A stretch of 64,000 bases of DNA from Loxodes magnus (taxonomy: Eukaryota; Ciliophora; Karyorelictea; Loxodida; Loxodidae). The translations under genes and the position numbers were made by a program. Below the pieces are notes generated by a model that had not been told where the DNA came from, did not search any database, and worked only from the letters and a program-made list of their open reading frames with translations. Location: the NCBI GenBank assembly GCA_946699065.1, contig CAMPDV010002032.1, positions 1 to 64,000 of the forward strand. The letters run 5' to 3'. Shown in pieces: positions 62,101 through 64,000 of this stretch. The stretch's first letter is position 1; each line of letters begins with the position of its first letter.

Positions 62101-64000
62101 TTATTTATTAAAATAGAGCCAAGAAAAGAGTTCATTAATAACTCTTCATTACAGTTAAATCTTAAATTATTAAAATTTAATAAAGTAATTTAAGCTTTTT
62201 AAATAAACAGAACATAGATAGTCAAAGACTCCAATTAAAAAAATAGCCTGAATATTTACCTATACAGCTAAACATTCCTATAGAAATATCTCATTGGAGA
62301 TTAGATGAGAAATAAAGATTATAAAAGACGGAACTGTATAAAAAGTGTAATAATATGAAAGAAAATCTATATTGCACGAGGCTTAAAATAAAAGAGTAAG
62401 TATTTGTAAATTTAGAAAAATTAGAAGCATAAAGCTAATTAGAATCTTAATTAGTAAGATAATAAGACTAATTAGTTCATCAATTGAAGAAAGTTTTAAT
62501 AAAGAAAGTAAAATTTATAATAGATCAGAGGAAGATTAATTATTAAGGAAATTTAAGAAAATAAGCTAATTCCTATAGGTACTAAAAGATAATAGCCTAC
62601 TTATATAAATTAGTCTTCGTTGATCTTCAAATTAATATCCTAAGATTTATTCTTAGATATTATATTTCTCAGCTGTTGGAATTTTTTAATGCAAAAATTA
62701 TAAAGTTAAGAAATAGAAGAGCTATGAAAATGTACAAATTTAATTGAGAAACACTTAAGAAATAAAAGAATATGCAATTAATTTTGTTAGAATAATTAAA
62801 GGCAAAAAAATAAATTAAAATTTAGGCTTGAAAAAACTCTAAAGGCTTAAATAAGCCAAAGCATGCACTCAAAATTATTATAACATCTTTATAAATCGCA
62901 ATTAGAGATATAATTCTTGTTCTTTTAAGTTTTGTTCGAATTTCTACAGTGATATATCGAATGTAAGTTCTACTCATTAGAAATAAATATTGCTTGAATT
63001 TATGGCTATTCAACTTTTATTCTAGTTTTCTTTTCATAGTTATGCTTATATTCAGCATATATTATATTTCTTTTTCTTTTAGCGTTGATATCTAGCAGAA
63101 AAATTACACAAAACAACTTTCTCAATAGATTTAGGTCTTTTTTTAATTTTATAGCATCTCAGTTTTTTTCTTAAATTTATCTTTTTATTATTGTTGTTTC
63201 TCTCATTTTATCTTTTGTTTTATTCTATTTATCTTTCCTAAAATTGTTTTATGCAATAGTTATTTCATACAATTTTTCAGCTTTTGAAGGTAATTTTCAT
63301 CAAAATTACAATCTAAAATTCCAGCTTTAACTTAAATATAACTTACTTAGTTATAAATTTTCTAGGTGTAATTTATTTAGGTTGATTTAATGAAGTTCTT
63401 ATTTTATTAGATTATAGATTTTCATTAGCTTTTTATTATATTATCCCTGTTATCCTTTTCTTGAATAATGTTTAACTAGCTTTAATTTTATTGTTTAACA
63501 GCAACACCTAGAATGATTAAAAATGAGATCCTTAATTATATAGTAAAATAATTTATTAATAGAATAAATTGTTAGTCTTAGTTAAAGAGATGTAAATTGA
63601 GTTAAAGCTAAAGGCTTAATATTAAGAGAGATAGTAAATTTAGTATAAATAAGTAATTTTTAAAGGTTTAATCCATAGCTATTATATATGGTAGCCCCTT
63701 TTTAGTTGTTAGAGACTTAATTTTAGTTTGAAATAGATTGATTAAAATAATTAGAAACTTAATTTTAGTTTAGTTGATTGATTTTATAATGGTAATTGAT
63801 ATGAGTATCTGATTAGTAGAAATGAGATAATGCAATCTAATACAATTTAAATAAAGATAAGTGGTTAAAATAAGATAATAATTTTAGCTTATGATTGGCT
63901 TTTAATTAAGCATAATATAATTAATTAATTTGAAAAATTTTTTTACGCTTAATTTTAGTTCTTAATTCATTTTCACTATCCGTTAATCTTTTTTACACTT
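62101..64000. other. AT-rich end of window, nothing recognised
   Basis: A few mixed-composition stretches (62,220-62,780; 63,660-63,900), but no motif, repeat or RNA gene that I can support. Confidence 0.3.

Noticed and set aside
1-64000. Mitochondrial or bacterial origin because TGA = Trp
   Set aside because: TAA and TAG are also sense (Gln), there is a GT..AG intron, LINEs and a SINE, and no mitochondrial or bacterial gene is present.

Overview
The window is very AT-rich (roughly four-fifths A+T by eye) nuclear DNA from a ciliate. It only becomes readable with an altered code: TAA and TAG = Gln, internal TGA = Trp, with a terminal TGA apparently still used as stop. The evidence is the four WD40 genes, where TGA sits at the canonical Trp of the I-K-I-W motif, and two diverged zinc-knuckle proteins, where TGA in one copy is TGG in the other. 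This combination is the karyorelictean code (Loxodes/Parduczia type), with Condylostoma-type heterotrichs as an alternative; the species call is inference. A 21-22 nt GT..AG intron also fits a ciliate. Because no codon is reliably a stop, open frames mean little here. I rely on motifs, comparison of repeat copies and indel patterns, and mark everything else as tentative.

Layout. A ~10-13 kb block is present four times. Block A is 1-11,395 (+, running off the left edge). Block B is 21,840-31,207 (+). Block C is 40,188-45,418 (+, truncated). Block D is 46,672-60,351 (inverted). Each carries one intact seven-bladed WD40 gene (A 1761-2847, B 23137-24205, C 43436-44521, D complement 55860-56946), a non-coding 3' region with internal repeats, and, except in C, decayed non-LTR retrotransposon (LINE) fragments. 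C and D form a large inverted repeat, with a second, smaller inverted repeat (45,418-46,672) between them. A and B share a 318 bp GC-rich SINE-like insertion that D lacks; C has the same element at a different site. Target-site duplications and empty sites show that it moved.

Between the blocks lie more retroelement remains: two copies of a CCHC zinc-knuckle ORF1 (13,551 and 32,485), a coiled-coil ORF (33,400), a LINE C-terminus (34,270-35,170) and several unrecognised coding-like stretches (35,430-38,640; less certain at 15,280, 18,840, 20,100-21,840 and 60,400-62,100). A truncated tRNA-Lys(CTT) and a degenerate tRNA-like sequence face each other at 18,241-18,393.

The most notable system is the WD40 family. 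All four copies keep an intact 348-354 residue frame while neighbouring LINEs are riddled with frameshifts. Exon 1 is almost invariant, yet the blades differ at the same few codons in every repeat: the residues around H-T-x-x-V-x-S and the residue before the Asp of S-G-S-x-D. This is the pattern of hypervariable WD40 recognition surfaces known from fungal HET-type NLRs, here in a stand-alone ciliate propeller embedded in repeated, inverted, transposon-rich DNA.
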